Source: Bolinopsis microptera (lineage: Eukaryota; Ctenophora; Tentaculata; Lobata; Bolinopsidae). From it: a stretch of DNA of 64,000 nt. The stretch lies in assembly GCF_026151205.1 (NCBI RefSeq), contig NC_087076.1, positions 16,705,142 to 16,769,141 of the forward strand. The letters run 5' to 3'. Below are positions 1-13,500 of this stretch, piece after piece. The notes under the pieces were generated by a model, which saw nothing but the letters and a program-made list of their open reading frames with translations, was not told the DNA's origin and did not search any database. The number at the start of each line of letters is the position of its first letter. Within the stretch, counting starts at the first letter, position 1. Made by a program: the position numbers and the translations under genes.

Positions 1-856
1 ACTGTTGATACGAAAGAAAATCTATCTAACTAATGCAAGGGCTGATGTGACGAAATTTACATTTCTTGTCCCTATTTTGAAGAATCATACCTCGAATAGG
101 ATATAATTTTACTCTATCACCATACCTATGTCGATAAACTAATTATTTTGCCAACAAATAGCAAATAAAGTTATCATATTTTTTTGTGACGAAATTTACA
201 AATTTTTACCATGTTCAGGTGTTGAAATTTTGCCAATGTTAACATATCACTGCCATATAATAATTTATATGACCGGTGTGTGCTTGAAATATTGTTAATT
301 GATCCTTAGTACGTAATATATGGTGTTTAAGTTGGTATACTAATATTTACTCAATTTCACACATGTTGAGATATCAATAAAATATGTGAACAATTCCAAA
401 CACATTCAGCTCACAAAATAATGCTAGACTATTCTGCATTTCTTGTCAGGATGTCATAAACATCCCTCATATCAATTTCATAAATGTGTGACAGAGTTTA
501 CATGGTGCTACCATTTAACGAAAAAAGTCGCTAAATATGTAGATAATAGTCATATGCAACTATCCTATAAATTTGAAATTCGAAAATTTGGTCAAACACG
601 GCAACAAGGGGTCCATATAAACTCTGTCACGTTTTTATAGTGTGACAAAGTTTACAACTCACTGCCGGCCGCATTTAAGCGATATCTTATCGTCTGATAA
701 AGATATCGTTATGCGACAAAGTTTATCTAGAGGATGAAACGATTATCCTAACCATTGAGGGTTTATATAGTTTTATAGTGTGACACATTTTACATCATCG
801 TGCCATTTAGTAGGGTCAATAATATTTACCAATATCCTCAAACTTCAATGAACGTG
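1..856. repeat. Degenerate repeat region with a recurring TGTGACAAAGTTTACA-like motif
   Basis: No gene is visible here. A motif close to TGTGACRAARTTTACA recurs at about 46, 185, 487, 641, 709 and 779, with AT-rich sequence between. The copies near 641 and 779 share additional preceding sequence (TTATAGTGTGACA). This suggests an old, decayed tandem or dispersed repeat rather than unique sequence. Spacing is irregular (about 70 to 300 bases). Confidence 0.45.
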
Positions 857-1177
857 TCCATATATAAAGCGAGACGATATATATATATATATATATTTAT
901 TAAACCGCTCCATTTTACTGACACCACGGCATCAACTTTAACACGACTTTCCGCAAAAACCGTAAAAGATATACAATTGAAACTTTTTTGACTCGGTCAA
1001 ATACTTTAATGGCCTTCAAATCAGCATGAAACAATAAAAAATTGGCCAAGAAATAGGAGTTTTAGAGCCCAAAATTTGGACCCCCAAGTGGTGTCAAAAA
1101 CGCGAATTAAATAGGTAATAATTATTTTAGTCTCTTGAGTCTTGACACCACTTTAGGGTTAGACGGGTTCCTGCTAG
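857..1177 (+). mobile_element. Helitron-like non-autonomous element, copy 1
   Basis: About 320 bp that is the reverse complement of related blocks at 8447, 19228 and 62485. In this orientation it begins TCCATATATAAAGCGAGACG, runs through an (AT)n stretch, and ends GGGTTCCTGCTAG followed by T. TC at the 5' end and CTAG-T at the 3' end are Helitron-type termini. No clear 3' hairpin is visible, so the class is tentative. The 5' end differs from the other copies, which start TCTTACTATATATAAAGC. Confidence 0.6.
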
Positions 1178-1559
1178 TATAGCTAATGTCGGTGATTTGA
1201 CTCGTATTTGTTGAGCTGTATTCCATCGCAATAGATATTTTCAACGATTTTGGAATAATCTGTAGCATATAATAGATTTATAATTCAGAACAAGCTTTAA
1301 ACTTTAAAAGCTGATATTAGATGAAATTAAGAGCTTTTAAATGACCTGACAAAAGTTAAAGAGGAGTTGGAGACTTTAACGTCCCAGCTTATCTTTGATA
1401 AACGTTTTGTTATTTAGCCAAACTTTCATTTGTCTTGAGATAACATCTTAATTTATTGCCCCATCATGTTTTCTAGCTTCTTCTTCACGTCGTATATTAG
1501 CTCCTCAATTTCCACGTTCACATAGATAAACAGTCTGAATCTCAGGACAGTAATGAAAA

Positions 1560-4500
1560 ATGAGTGGAGAGCAAAGTCATGAGATAGATGAAGAAGAGGT
1601 ACATTCCTATAGGATATACACTATTACATTCCTATAGGATATACACTATTACTATTACTATTACTATTACTACCTCTGCAGTTTATTCTTATGATAAATG
1701 TTGATTAATTTAATGAAAAAGATGCCAGTATATCTCTGAAAGCGATTGATTTATTGTTATTTGCAGGTACTAAAAGGTGTAAGCATGCTGCAACAGGAGC
1801 TTGAACTTGAAAGGTCATTAAATCATGGACTGGCTACCAAGTTTGAAGAGTTAAAAGTCCACTACGATAGTGATAGTACGTCAATTCTTTTTTTCCACCC
1901 CTTTTAATAAACTAGTAAATTGGAACAATGCATCACAAAGTCAGACCGACAGGGTACAGTGATAACAAAAATAGGTTAAATATCAGACAGGGACCAGGGA
2001 ACCAGTCTGCTCTGTGTAATGATGATAAGATGTCCTAAGTTTTCGTTGTCATGCTATTTTAATTCTACTCACAACTTTTAAGTCTCATATTCAAATGCAG
2101 AAATTTCAGATGAAGTAACTACTGAGCTAAGAAAAAGGATTGTAAAGTTAGAGAATGAATTACTAACAGGGTTAAGCAAAGATAACGAAAAGGTATGCTT
2201 AAACAACCCTTAACATCTCTTGGTTTGCTTCTAAGCAGAACCGTTTCTGATTCTGAAACTTTTGACAAACTTAACTGAAATTCTGTTTTCTCTTGTTTTT
2301 TTACTTAATTTATCTACTTGACAGAGAGGAGGAGAGGAAGCCATCATGACTCGACTAAGAAAATTGCTGGAGAAAAGTGAAGCTGCTCGACATCAGTCAG
2401 AATATTCTCTATTGTTGGAACAGAAAAAGAGTGGGGAACTTAAAGACGAGATTGCTGATAGGGATGAAAAATTTAGTGAAGAGACTCAGAAATATAAAGG
2501 TAAATTTTTCAGATTTTCCAACGCTATTCTGCGTAATAAAAATACTCTGTAACTAACTACACCAGTCAAAGTTTTTAGCCTAACTAGACATATCATGTCT
2601 AACTTTAACAAAACAACCAGGGCTATTACAAGAGTGTCAAAACCGAGCAAAAGAGTGGGAGAAAGCTGTTGCACTGGCAGAAAAAGCAGCAGAAATGGAA
2701 AGAGAAAATATGGAGGCCAGTTTTGAGAATTTGAAAGCCATCATTTCAGAAAGGAATGGCCTTATTGAGTTTGTTACCTGTGAAGCAGAAGAAAAGAAAA
2801 AGCAAGTTGATGATATCGCTAAAGCCCTATCTACTGAACAAACGTTTGTGAATATCATGATATATACCCCTCAGCTCTCTCCCAATTTCATTAAAAACTT
2901 CATGTATTGATAATAAAGTAAAATAAATTGAGTTACCATAATCCAATTAACATAGTGTATCTTTTATTTATAATTATATACGATTTGAGAAGTCTGTTTT
3001 CTTTATAATATAACAATTTCAGCGAATGTAAAAAGACAAAAGAAAAACTCCTGACATGTGAACAAGTTATAATGCAGCAAAAAGAAGGAAACAAACAAAC
3101 CCTCCTTAAGTTGGCTGTGTACGAACAAAAAGATAAAAAGCACCAACAAGATGTGAAAGGTTGGGCTGAGGAACGTAATAAGATTGAAGCTCAGCTGCAA
3201 AGGGAGAGGGGTTTCAATATACAGAACGCTCAGCAGTTTTCTGTAAGTTTTATTTGATTAAAAAAGTTTTGAAAACAATTTCAAATCGTCATTGATAATA
3301 AAAATTAGTTAGTGAATCATCGATTTTCTAATGTTTTTTCTGATAAAGCTAATCGTATCTTATAACCGCTTTTAAATTACCAGAAAGTTGAAGAAGAGCT
3401 AATAAAGTTGGAGAAAGCTAACAAAGAACTAACAGAGTGTTTGGAAAAAGAGCGAGAATTTAGGAAGAGAGCAGAGAGCGAGCTTGAGACTCGGACAAGG
3501 GATAACAAAGCTCTGATTGAGAAGAGCAGTGCACTTGAAACTAAAGTAAACAGGTCATCATAATCATATAGTCGATGTTTCACATAGTTTGGGAGAAGAA
3601 AATAAAGGAACATTGGTACTAGGAACTGACCGGTCTGAGGTTTTGGCTGCCGAACCGGAAACGGTCGGATAACAATCTATTTGAATCCAGTTTACCGCAT
3701 TTTGCCGGATCAGAACCGGGGGGAGGCCGAGGGGGGGGGGGGGGGGGCGGGCATTTATCAATTATGATAGTTCTAAAATCCATGCGGATTTACACAAGAA
3801 ATTCTTATCAACATTTTTTTCTAGTGCCTAAATATTTTCGAATCAGATACGAAACCCCGATTTTACATTTCGAGATCTGACTCTGAACCGGGTTCAGCTG
3901 GATATACCCGGTCGGTTCCTAATCAGCAAAGTCTATTGCTGAATTTCAAGCATCGACGAACGAGATGCATATGCTTTTTTTGCAGACTTTCTTAGCACCA
4001 TTTACCTCAGTAACCTGAGTTTTTAAAATAATTTGGGGAACCAATTTTCAGTTTGACTCAATCAGAAGTAAAGATAAAAGAAGAATTGAACCAGAAGTTA
4101 AAGGAAAAAGAAGAACACATATCTCATCTGCTGGGTGAAATAGACCAACATCAGACAATATGCTCAGACTTGGCCAATGAACTACAAACTCTTCAGACTG
4201 GTATGGAACAGGTTAGTGGCCCGAAAAGAAAGATAAGCGAGCATATCGCTCTAAAATTCCTTAAAACTAAAACGCGTGGCTTGTTTCACCTAATCAAACT
4301 ACAAAATCCATCACGATCTACAGTGAGTTTCTTGCAAACAGATCTGGAACTTAATTGAATCAATTTTTGCTGTGGAAATAGAAACTAATTTCAAACTATC
4401 CCTCAGATAGAGCAACAGTACAGTAGGAGTATAGCAAGTATAGAGCTGTTATACTGCCAACATTTTACCAGGTCTGCTTCCACACCACCGCTTGACATGG

Positions 4501-7500
4501 TCACCCTTATCTCTGATAAATTCAACCACCTCACTAAACATGTGAGTCATGGTGGATATGATTTAAACTTACATTGATTTCCTGAAAATACTTTTGAGTT
4601 GTTATTGAAATTTCCGTTCGTAGAACGGGTTACAGATTAATAGAATTTAAAGGGTAACGGTTGAATTATCCAATTATAAAGTTATCGAAACTTCAGGTGT
4701 TGGTGCAAGAAACGGAGATAGAATCTCTAAGACGTGCAGTGGAGAGAAGTGAATCTTTGTGTGAAGTGCAGAAGAAATCTATTGAGTCTAAATCTGAAAC
4801 TATCAATACTTTCCAAGACCAGTAAGAGAAAATCATGAATCATTCGAAGATCTTTAGAGCATGCTGTGCTGATACCATGAGATACCGAACAAATTATAGT
4901 GATTGTATAATTTAATTTTAATCATTATGATTTAAACTCACTCCACAATGTCCCACAAAAGCCAGCACTAATATTTGCAGAATAAAAGAGCTGACAGATC
5001 AGGCGGGATCTCAACAACAGGAACTGACCATAACACTCGCCACCAACAAAGCCCTACAACAACAAGTCCAGGACATGACCACTTTGCTGGCAACCGAGCA
5101 GGAGAAAACCCTTACCCTCCTCAAGGACAAGAAGGAGGTTATCAAACAGAAACACGACTCTCTCAAGGTAGGAACATTTTGTACTGCATATATAGCTGGG
5201 TCAGAAAAGTTTGCTCTCCTGGAAATATTAACTTAATACATACTCCCTAGCAGCGCCAATAGAAGCTTCTTAATTCTGATATCTCGTCTACACTCTACAG
5301 CTTGTAATTGTAATTTTGTTTTTTCAACTTCTTGTTTTATTCAACTTCTTGTTTTTTTCTACTTCTTAACCACTGGATTGGCCTGACACCAGCCACCACC
5401 ATCTACTGATAACACCGTGCAACTCCAAAATCCACCGAATCAGCAAATAATATGGAGCACAGCAAAACACCTCAAGTTGTGTCTTCTCGGTTGACAGTTC
5501 GTCTAACTGTGCTTGTCTCCTGACCTCTCTCTCTAACCTCTCTACTGTTCATATCACACGTCCTGTTCGTTCACTTGATCTGTTTAGTGTTTTCTGTGAA
5601 GTGTCAATATTGCACGATTTAAACATGCACTGAGATGAGTTATGAAGATTTTTAGTTGTACATGTACTGCATAATATGATGTGTTAAGATGGGATAATGC
5701 CGTCAGCGCGTGCGGACTGCGGAGTGTGTAGTCTCACTATTATTAAAGAAGCAACTGTAACACTTAACCGAAGTAGCCCCACTCAAACTGGTAGATATGC
5801 AGCTAAGATTGTAACTGTCTCCATGCCAACAGGAGCAATGTGAGACAGTGCGACAGATAAGTGAGACACTAGGAGACAAGACTGGAGACACAGACTGGAC
5901 TGAGATCTGTAGATGTGCTCTGGTGGCTGCTCAGAAGTGTTGTGCTGAGAAGAAAGAGCTGAGTGTACTGGTTAGTGTTCTGTTCTGACGGTTATACTTT
6001 AGAGTTATATCAATAGTGCAAACTTTATTCTGTTCGGAAAGTATTAGATGTAACAGAAAAGGGAAAAAGTATTGATCAAAGGATTTATATTTGTGGATTA
6101 AGGCACGAATTAGACTGTTTTATTCCAGCTAAAAGAAGCACAAGAAGAGATAAAAACGTGTCACGTGTCCATGGAAACGCTTAGTAAAGCTGTGGACTCA
6201 ACACGTGTGGATTGTTCCCGGAAGCTGGCTGAAAGTGAGACCTTGCATTCCGATCATACCAAATCCCTGGAGGATAACTATCTGCAACTCATAGATACTC
6301 TCAACACTAAACTCAAGGTTAACAAATTCTCCTGATTTGGCATTTTTGCTAAATTCATTCAAAAGTTTCTAATTAATCCCGCAATTTATTTTGAATTGTA
6401 GATGACGAAGTGAGAGTCTCCACTCAGTGTGTGGAGACTCTCACTTCGTCAACTACAATTCAAAATAAATGATTGACCCACTCATAAGAGCGAAAAAAGA
6501 TTACCAGTAATCCCGCAATTCCTTATACTACTAACTAAACTAAGCTAACAGGTGATTTCTTATCTTTAGGGGATAGAAATGAATTCCTCAACAACAAATG
6601 ACAAGATTAGATCGTTTTACCAAGAGAACGAGAAGCTGAAGGAACATGTTCATTCTCTTGAAGAGGATCTTCTGACATGTGAACAGCGTGAGTTATGATT
6701 TGTTCAAATGTTTAATGTTCATATAATTACTTGGCGCTGAGTTCTAATCATGGTTACAAGGTTATCTGTTGAGCAAGGATATCGGAGTTGTTCAAAGTCT
6801 ATGTGTAATGTATATGATCGGTTGGGACTGTACGTCTATCTTGATAAGAAATTCTAAAACACAGTCATTAATCAATTGACTGATTAGATAACATAAGAAA
6901 GAAGGTATCAGTAGTTCTAAGCTTTCTACTGCCAGTAAGTTGACCGCACTCTCTCTACAGGAAGAGTAAACTTCCAAGCAGCAGTAGGAATGTTAGGGAG
7001 CACAGTGCTACATCACATGAACAGTTATAACAGACTTCTACACGTTCTATCATTCTACAAACACCAGGTTAGCTAACCCATTACCACGGTTTTTATAAAA
7101 TGCGAAATATTTGTAACATCCGCGTAACGAAATCATTTTATCGGTACTATTTTAACGCTGCTGGATTATCACCTATTAGTGAACAACCTGTCTAAACCAA
7201 GTATAGTATAACTATAATATTATGTACATGTAATTTACACCTCCAGTACATGGCTACATTAGAGAACATGTGAAACTCAATGAATCACAAATTAAAAATA
7301 CACGCAAGGCGATATGCACTATGCAGCTGTTTTTGATGTACATATAATTTTGAAATGTTCTTCTTGATGCTCTTTGTTGCTTCTCTGATATTACGCTTGC
7401 CATATACAACTTGTTAACATGGTTAACATGGTTAACATGGTTAACACGGTTAACATGGTTAATACGGTTAACATGGTTAACATGGTTAAAACATGGTTAA

Positions 7501-10500
7501 ATCTCCGTTCTGTAATACATTTTATGGCTTGTTGAACCTGCCACCTGATAGTATTTTCACAAATTCAGGAAAGTGTACTGTTATATAGGAGAGATGTTTA
7601 CAATACACCAATAATTCTAATTTAGTAATACATAGCATACTTAATTCGTCCAGCATATATAATACTTCAGTCGTAAATGGCCCACATTATATTCCGCAGA
7701 GTAACTTCACTTCATTCTCACTTGTGGAGGCGACCAATTGTAATGCCTTGTTACCAGCGGGCAGCGGTTAAGACAATAGAAGAAATTGATCCAATTTTAT
7801 GTGGTATTGACGACGCTTTGGCTGGCCCAAATTGTTATATATATTGTAAGAGCTAACAACAAAGTTTCCGTTCGTACCTAGACCTTACTTAATACTATTT
7901 TCGCTTGAATATATTTATTTTTTCCGAATTTAATTATTCAAAAGGAACGTCTCCGAACTGAGTGTATACTGTGTACATAACAGTGTGGGTATGCCAAATA
8001 TTTGTAAGTCTGGCTGGCGCCAAACTTACAAACATTTGAATTATGTACATTCGTGTATATTCGTTTCCTTTGTGTAATCATTTGCTCAGTTTAGTTTCAC
8101 GCACCTCGTATACGTTACCATTGTCCATTATTTTCTCTGTCCTTAGCCTAATATAAGCAGTAAGCACGGTATATTATTATGAGTAAATTTTCTCTCCTGT
8201 ACTTTACTTCCTTTAGTAATAAGCTGTTTATTATAATATATTATAATATTGTTATTTAACGAGGTGTGATCGTCATCTTCTAACAGCTAGAGGGTCCGCA
8301 GTAGTCCCATTACCTTAGTATTGCTGTAAAACTTCTGTAATATTGTTATTTGTAAACAAAAGATTATTCATAGTTTAGATTGTATTTCCGTTGCCAGTTG
8401 GATATTCAAATTGAAACCAATTAGATATTTTTACGCATTATTTTAACTAGCAGGAACCCGTCTAACCCTAAAGTGGTGTCAAGACTCGAGAGACTAAAAT
8501 AATTATTACCTATTTAATTCGCGTTTTTGACACCACTCGGGAGTCCAAATTTCGGGCACTAAAATTGTTATTCCTTGGTCAATTTTTTATTTTTTCATGC
8601 TGATTTGAAGGCCATTAAAGCATTTGACCCAGTCAAAAAAGTTTCAGTTGTATATCTTTTACGGTTTTTGCGGAAAGTTGCGTTAAAGTTGATGCCGTGG
8701 TGTCAGTAAAATGGCACGGATAAATAAATATATATATGAATAAATATATATAAATATATATGTGAAGAAGAGGAGAAGGAGGAAGAGAAAAAAGATTAAT
8801 CGTACTACATCCCACAGACATCAGAGTACGTTAATCAAAGGTACTCTTCCCAAGGTTGAAGACTTGTCAATGGAAAACATGTCCAGAACAGTTGTAAATC
8901 TTACAGACAAAGAGCTTAGTAAAGAGCAACTCTATGTCTTTTTCTTGTCTCACAAGGTTGCACCTACACCTCCCCTACCAGATCTAAGCCGCTTCGAGAA
9001 CGATTTGTGTAGATGGTTTTCTAAAATGAGAGCTAAAGTTGTATTTGATAGCTTTAAATGTGGACCCAACAAAGCAGATAAGAGAGTTACTGACATGGAA
9101 CGTTGTCTTATAAAGACTGATGCATCACGTACTTTCGAATCTTGTGAAAACCCTGCACTTGAGGCGTTTATAAAATGCTGCAGAGCAGAAGTAGACCTCC
9201 ACAGGCCAACTCAGAAATTCGTCTCACCAGATAACATCGCTGCGCCCATCAGAGCAGCTCTCAAAGAAGTCAAAGGTTGGAAAGACATTGTTATCAGACC
9301 ATTCGATAAAGGAGTAGGATTCTTCCTTCTTAGTGAAGAAGATTATATTCAACGAATAGGTGTACATTTAAATGATAGATCTGTATATAGTATTGTAAAT
9401 AATATAGATGATTTAGTTGTAGAATTGATTGATAAAATTTCGAATTGGACAGTTGAGTTTAAAGATGAATTAGGTATGTCCAAGAAGGTCAAGGAGTGGG
9501 TTATTCCATGTACTGAGCTTAACCAGCCTGGAAACATGTACCTGAATCCCAAGGCACACAAACCACCTTTGTATCCTGGGAGGATGATTACCACCGGCTG
9601 TGGTTCATACATTGAAAACCTTTCTGCCTTGACTGCGTATGAATTGAAGAAGGCTACTTTGAATTATAGAATTATTGATACCCCTCACTTTCTGAGGAAG
9701 ATAGATAGCCTGAACGAGTCTAGCATATTGTTGGGAAAGGAGGTTATACATGTTGCCATCGATATATCTAACATGTTTACCAACATTCCTAGGGATATGG
9801 GGATCCAACAATGCACTAAGCACCTGAATAAAAGGAGTAGTGGTGCTCAATTGTTTAGTACAGAATGCATTATTAGTGCACTAGAAATTACTCTTGATTA
9901 CAACATTGCTTCATTTAACGGTATAACATACCGCCAGGAGCGTGGAGCAGCGATGGGTCCTAAGAACTCATGTGAGTATGCTGATTGTGCTATGGATAAG
10001 ATTGATATCTTAGTTAACGAGGGAGATCTAGAATATGGCCCGCCTCATAGACCAGCATTCTGGGGTAGATTACGTGATGACATTTATATGGCTTGGCCCG
10101 GTACTGTTGAGGAACTATTACAATTCATGGAATGGCTCAATAGTATCCACCCAAACCTTTTGTTTACTTACGACTACTCTAGGGACGGCGTTGAGTTTCT
10201 AGACACCTATGTCTATGCTGTTGGTGATGTTGTCCACACCAAACTCTACTCTAAACCTAGTGACACCCACTGCTACCTTATCCCCACGTCATGCCATAGG
10301 AACCATGTTGTAAAAAACATACCTTTTGGAGTGGCGAGGCGGGTGAGACAGAACAACAGTGAAGACACTAACTTCTTGGAGCAGAGAGAGGTCTATACAC
10401 GTTACCTTCTAGCCCGAGGTTATCATTCCAGTATTATAGAAGATGCCTTTAACAAATTTAGTGATATAGCTAATAGGAAAAACTTGTATACCCTTAAAGA

Positions 10501-13500
10501 CAAGGATGAGTCGACTGCCTGTTTAATACCCATGGTGATGGATCAAAATCCAGCACTTCCCAACATGGGGGGCATTATCCATAAGTATAAGCACCTTCTC
10601 AACCTTGATCCGGCCCTGAAGAAGCTGGTACGTGCGGACAGTGTATTCGTGAGTCATCGAAAGAATCAAACTATCGGTGGCATGCTTGTACACAATAAGT
10701 ACCGTGCCAGTGGAACTTTAAACTGTGATAATGAGAGAGAAACAACTGCAAGTCAGATCCAGGAACCAGACTCCGAAAGTCTAAGGGCGGTTCCCGGGGC
10801 TGTCGACCCAGGGTGCCATGCTTGTGGTAAATGCTATGTTTGTAAGCAAAATTTCCTGTCCCCCTGTTCCAACTTTAGTAGTCACCATTCTAAACAAGTT
10901 TTCCCTATAACTAAGTATATATCTTGTCAGAGTTATAACCTCATTTATTTAATGGAGTGTAAGACTTGTAAACAGTCGTATGTCGGTTATACTACCTCAA
11001 ATCTCCCTAAGAGATTCTCTAACCATAAGAGTCACATAAAGAAAGGTATAAGAAGTTGTAAATTAGTTAACCATTTTTTAGATATTGATCATGATTTAGA
11101 TTTTAGTACCATAGCCTCCTATAATTCCTCACTTAGTAAGCACCTTTCTGTCATTATAGTAGACGCTTTAGTATTTGAGCCTAATATTAGTAAAGCAGAC
11201 AAAGAAAAGGCTATGGAAGCTAGAGAGGGGTTCTACCAGACCCAATTGAAAACCCTTGAACGGTTTGGGGGTATGAACACCCTTGATAGTAACCATATAC
11301 TTTTTAAATCTGCCGGAGCTTAGTTTTAGTTTTAGTATATTTTGTAGATTTTATTTAGTTATACCATTATTCCAGAGACGTGCATACTACATTTTTTACT
11401 TTAGTATTAATTTTACGGGTTTTTTGTTGTGATTTTAAGTGATTTTCCGAGAATCAGTTATCAGTATTTAGATAAGAGATAAGATAAGAGTACATTTTTA
11501 ACGGCTTTCAGTTTCTTTTTTAAATTTCAGTTCATCAGATTTTCCCACTGCTTTTAGTTTGTATTTATTCTCAATTGTATATGATTCGTATAATGTTGTA
11601 GTTACTTTAATGATATAATTTCTCAGAATTGATGTAAATAAATGATGCAAAGACTTTGGACGATCTAATCACAACCGCTTTCTTTTATTGTGTAGAAGTC
11701 CAGCCATGAAATATATATATATATATATCGTCTCGCTTTATATATAGTAAGATTAATATCATTGACGGGACAAACTGCAACGATAAAAGCGCAGATTATA
11801 TTCATTAAAATGGTTCACAACTCCTACTTGTATGTGATACGGAACAGCAGTACACTCTTCAAGGTATTAATACAGCTTCAGATCCTCGCTCAACATTCCG
11901 TGGGGGACAGTACCTGCACCCGAGGTATTATTCAGGAGTGATTGAATATTGTACTAATTCTGTACTCATGTAATTGTAGACAGTCATAATGTGGGGCACA
12001 GCTTACAAAGCTTCTTCATGTTGTTTATAATCGATCATACTATTGACTAGTGACTTGGACTTTAAATGTTTAGGATTAGGTGTCTTTTATATCGAAGTGT
12101 AACTTATATAATATAAGTGTAACTTATATAATATTAACTATTAAACTAAGTTTCAGACTAGTAACTTGTATTTATTATTATACATTTATCTAGTTGACTG
12201 ACACAGTGTAATTTGATTTAATGAGAATGGAAGCTGTTATGTGGAACATAAACAAGCATGATCTGTGTTCAGGCGGGAATATTTCTTGTTCCTAGAGTAG
12301 TTACGTAATGTCGTTTGATATTTCTTTAATTGAGGCCGTTGTTACATGTCTGGACTATTTCAAAACTTCATTACAACAATTCTCGGCCGATATTCGTTCT
12401 TTATAAAATTATAATGTGCTACAGTTCTTTAGGAGGTGCTAGGCATGTTAATTAACCTGTTATAACTCTTGAAGTTGACGATTAGACGAGGTCATTTGTT
12501 TCATTTAGCCCCGATCTGCAGGATTAGATAATCTCGTTTTTGTGGAATTTCGTGAAATATTCACAGTTCACATTCTTTAACACGATCCTTGAGGATCAAA
12601 ATGATGGAATATCCTAAATATAGACCGAAAAAAAACAGGGAACCAGGATCCTAACAGCTCTCTCGTGTTTCACTTTGCTATTGAACTAACTGTAAGGCAT
12701 TACATTTTTATCGCGTGTTATCTGTTCTTTGCAAAATTCATTCTTCCGTAACGGAACATTTTCCGTCACATGCCTACTATTATACGGTGTACTTTCTAAT
12801 GATAAACTTTAGAAAAGTGATAACATCTATTGTGCTACTATCGGTACACTTTACAGAAATGCTAACTTATCTATTGTCTATTTGTCCAAGCTGCAACGCG
12901 CAATGTTATACTCATTGAGAAGTTGAGAGATCGGGTGATCTGACGGAAACGTGTAGTTTTTAAAATTTGTATCTCTTCAGCGGTATTTGCATTGCAATAT
13001 TGTGTTTCTTAATCCTTTGTATTATATTTCGTATGCACAGAAGAAAAGAAAGTAACTTTTTAAGTCAGCCACATAATTTTAAAATATTCAAAATTAGCCA
13101 CATAAATCATAGTTTGGTTAATTTGTTTCAATGCATTGAAATTTGACGTTTGTGTAGATTTTGTTCGATCCAAAAAGGTCAACAGCGCTGTAACATTCTG
13201 TAGTCCCTCATGTAAAATAGATAATACGTCATGTGATTAGGTCGTGATGTGCCTATCTCTTCATGCTGTGTACATTCCTATTCGTTAAATTAGCTTATGA
13301 GCAGCACGATTCTTAATAAGCGTTCATGTTGCGACGAGGCATTCATTGTAATTAGTTATTAGAGATCAAGTGCTGGCTCTGCGCCAGCTATAAGTAATAT
13401 ATAATTGGTTCACCACTCACCAGGTTATAAGCTCTTGATTTTGAGCTTGATTTATCCTTGTAGTTGTGTTTGTATTTTACCGGTGAGATTCTTCAGAACA

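Noticed and set aside
8250-8760. Hammerhead ribozyme expected near PLEs
   Set aside because: I looked for CUGAUGA...GAAA...GUC in the module and flanks and did not find it; only CTGATT occurs.
9349-9850. Minus-strand frames opposite the first PLE
   Set aside because: Shadows of the PLE-A coding strand with no domain.
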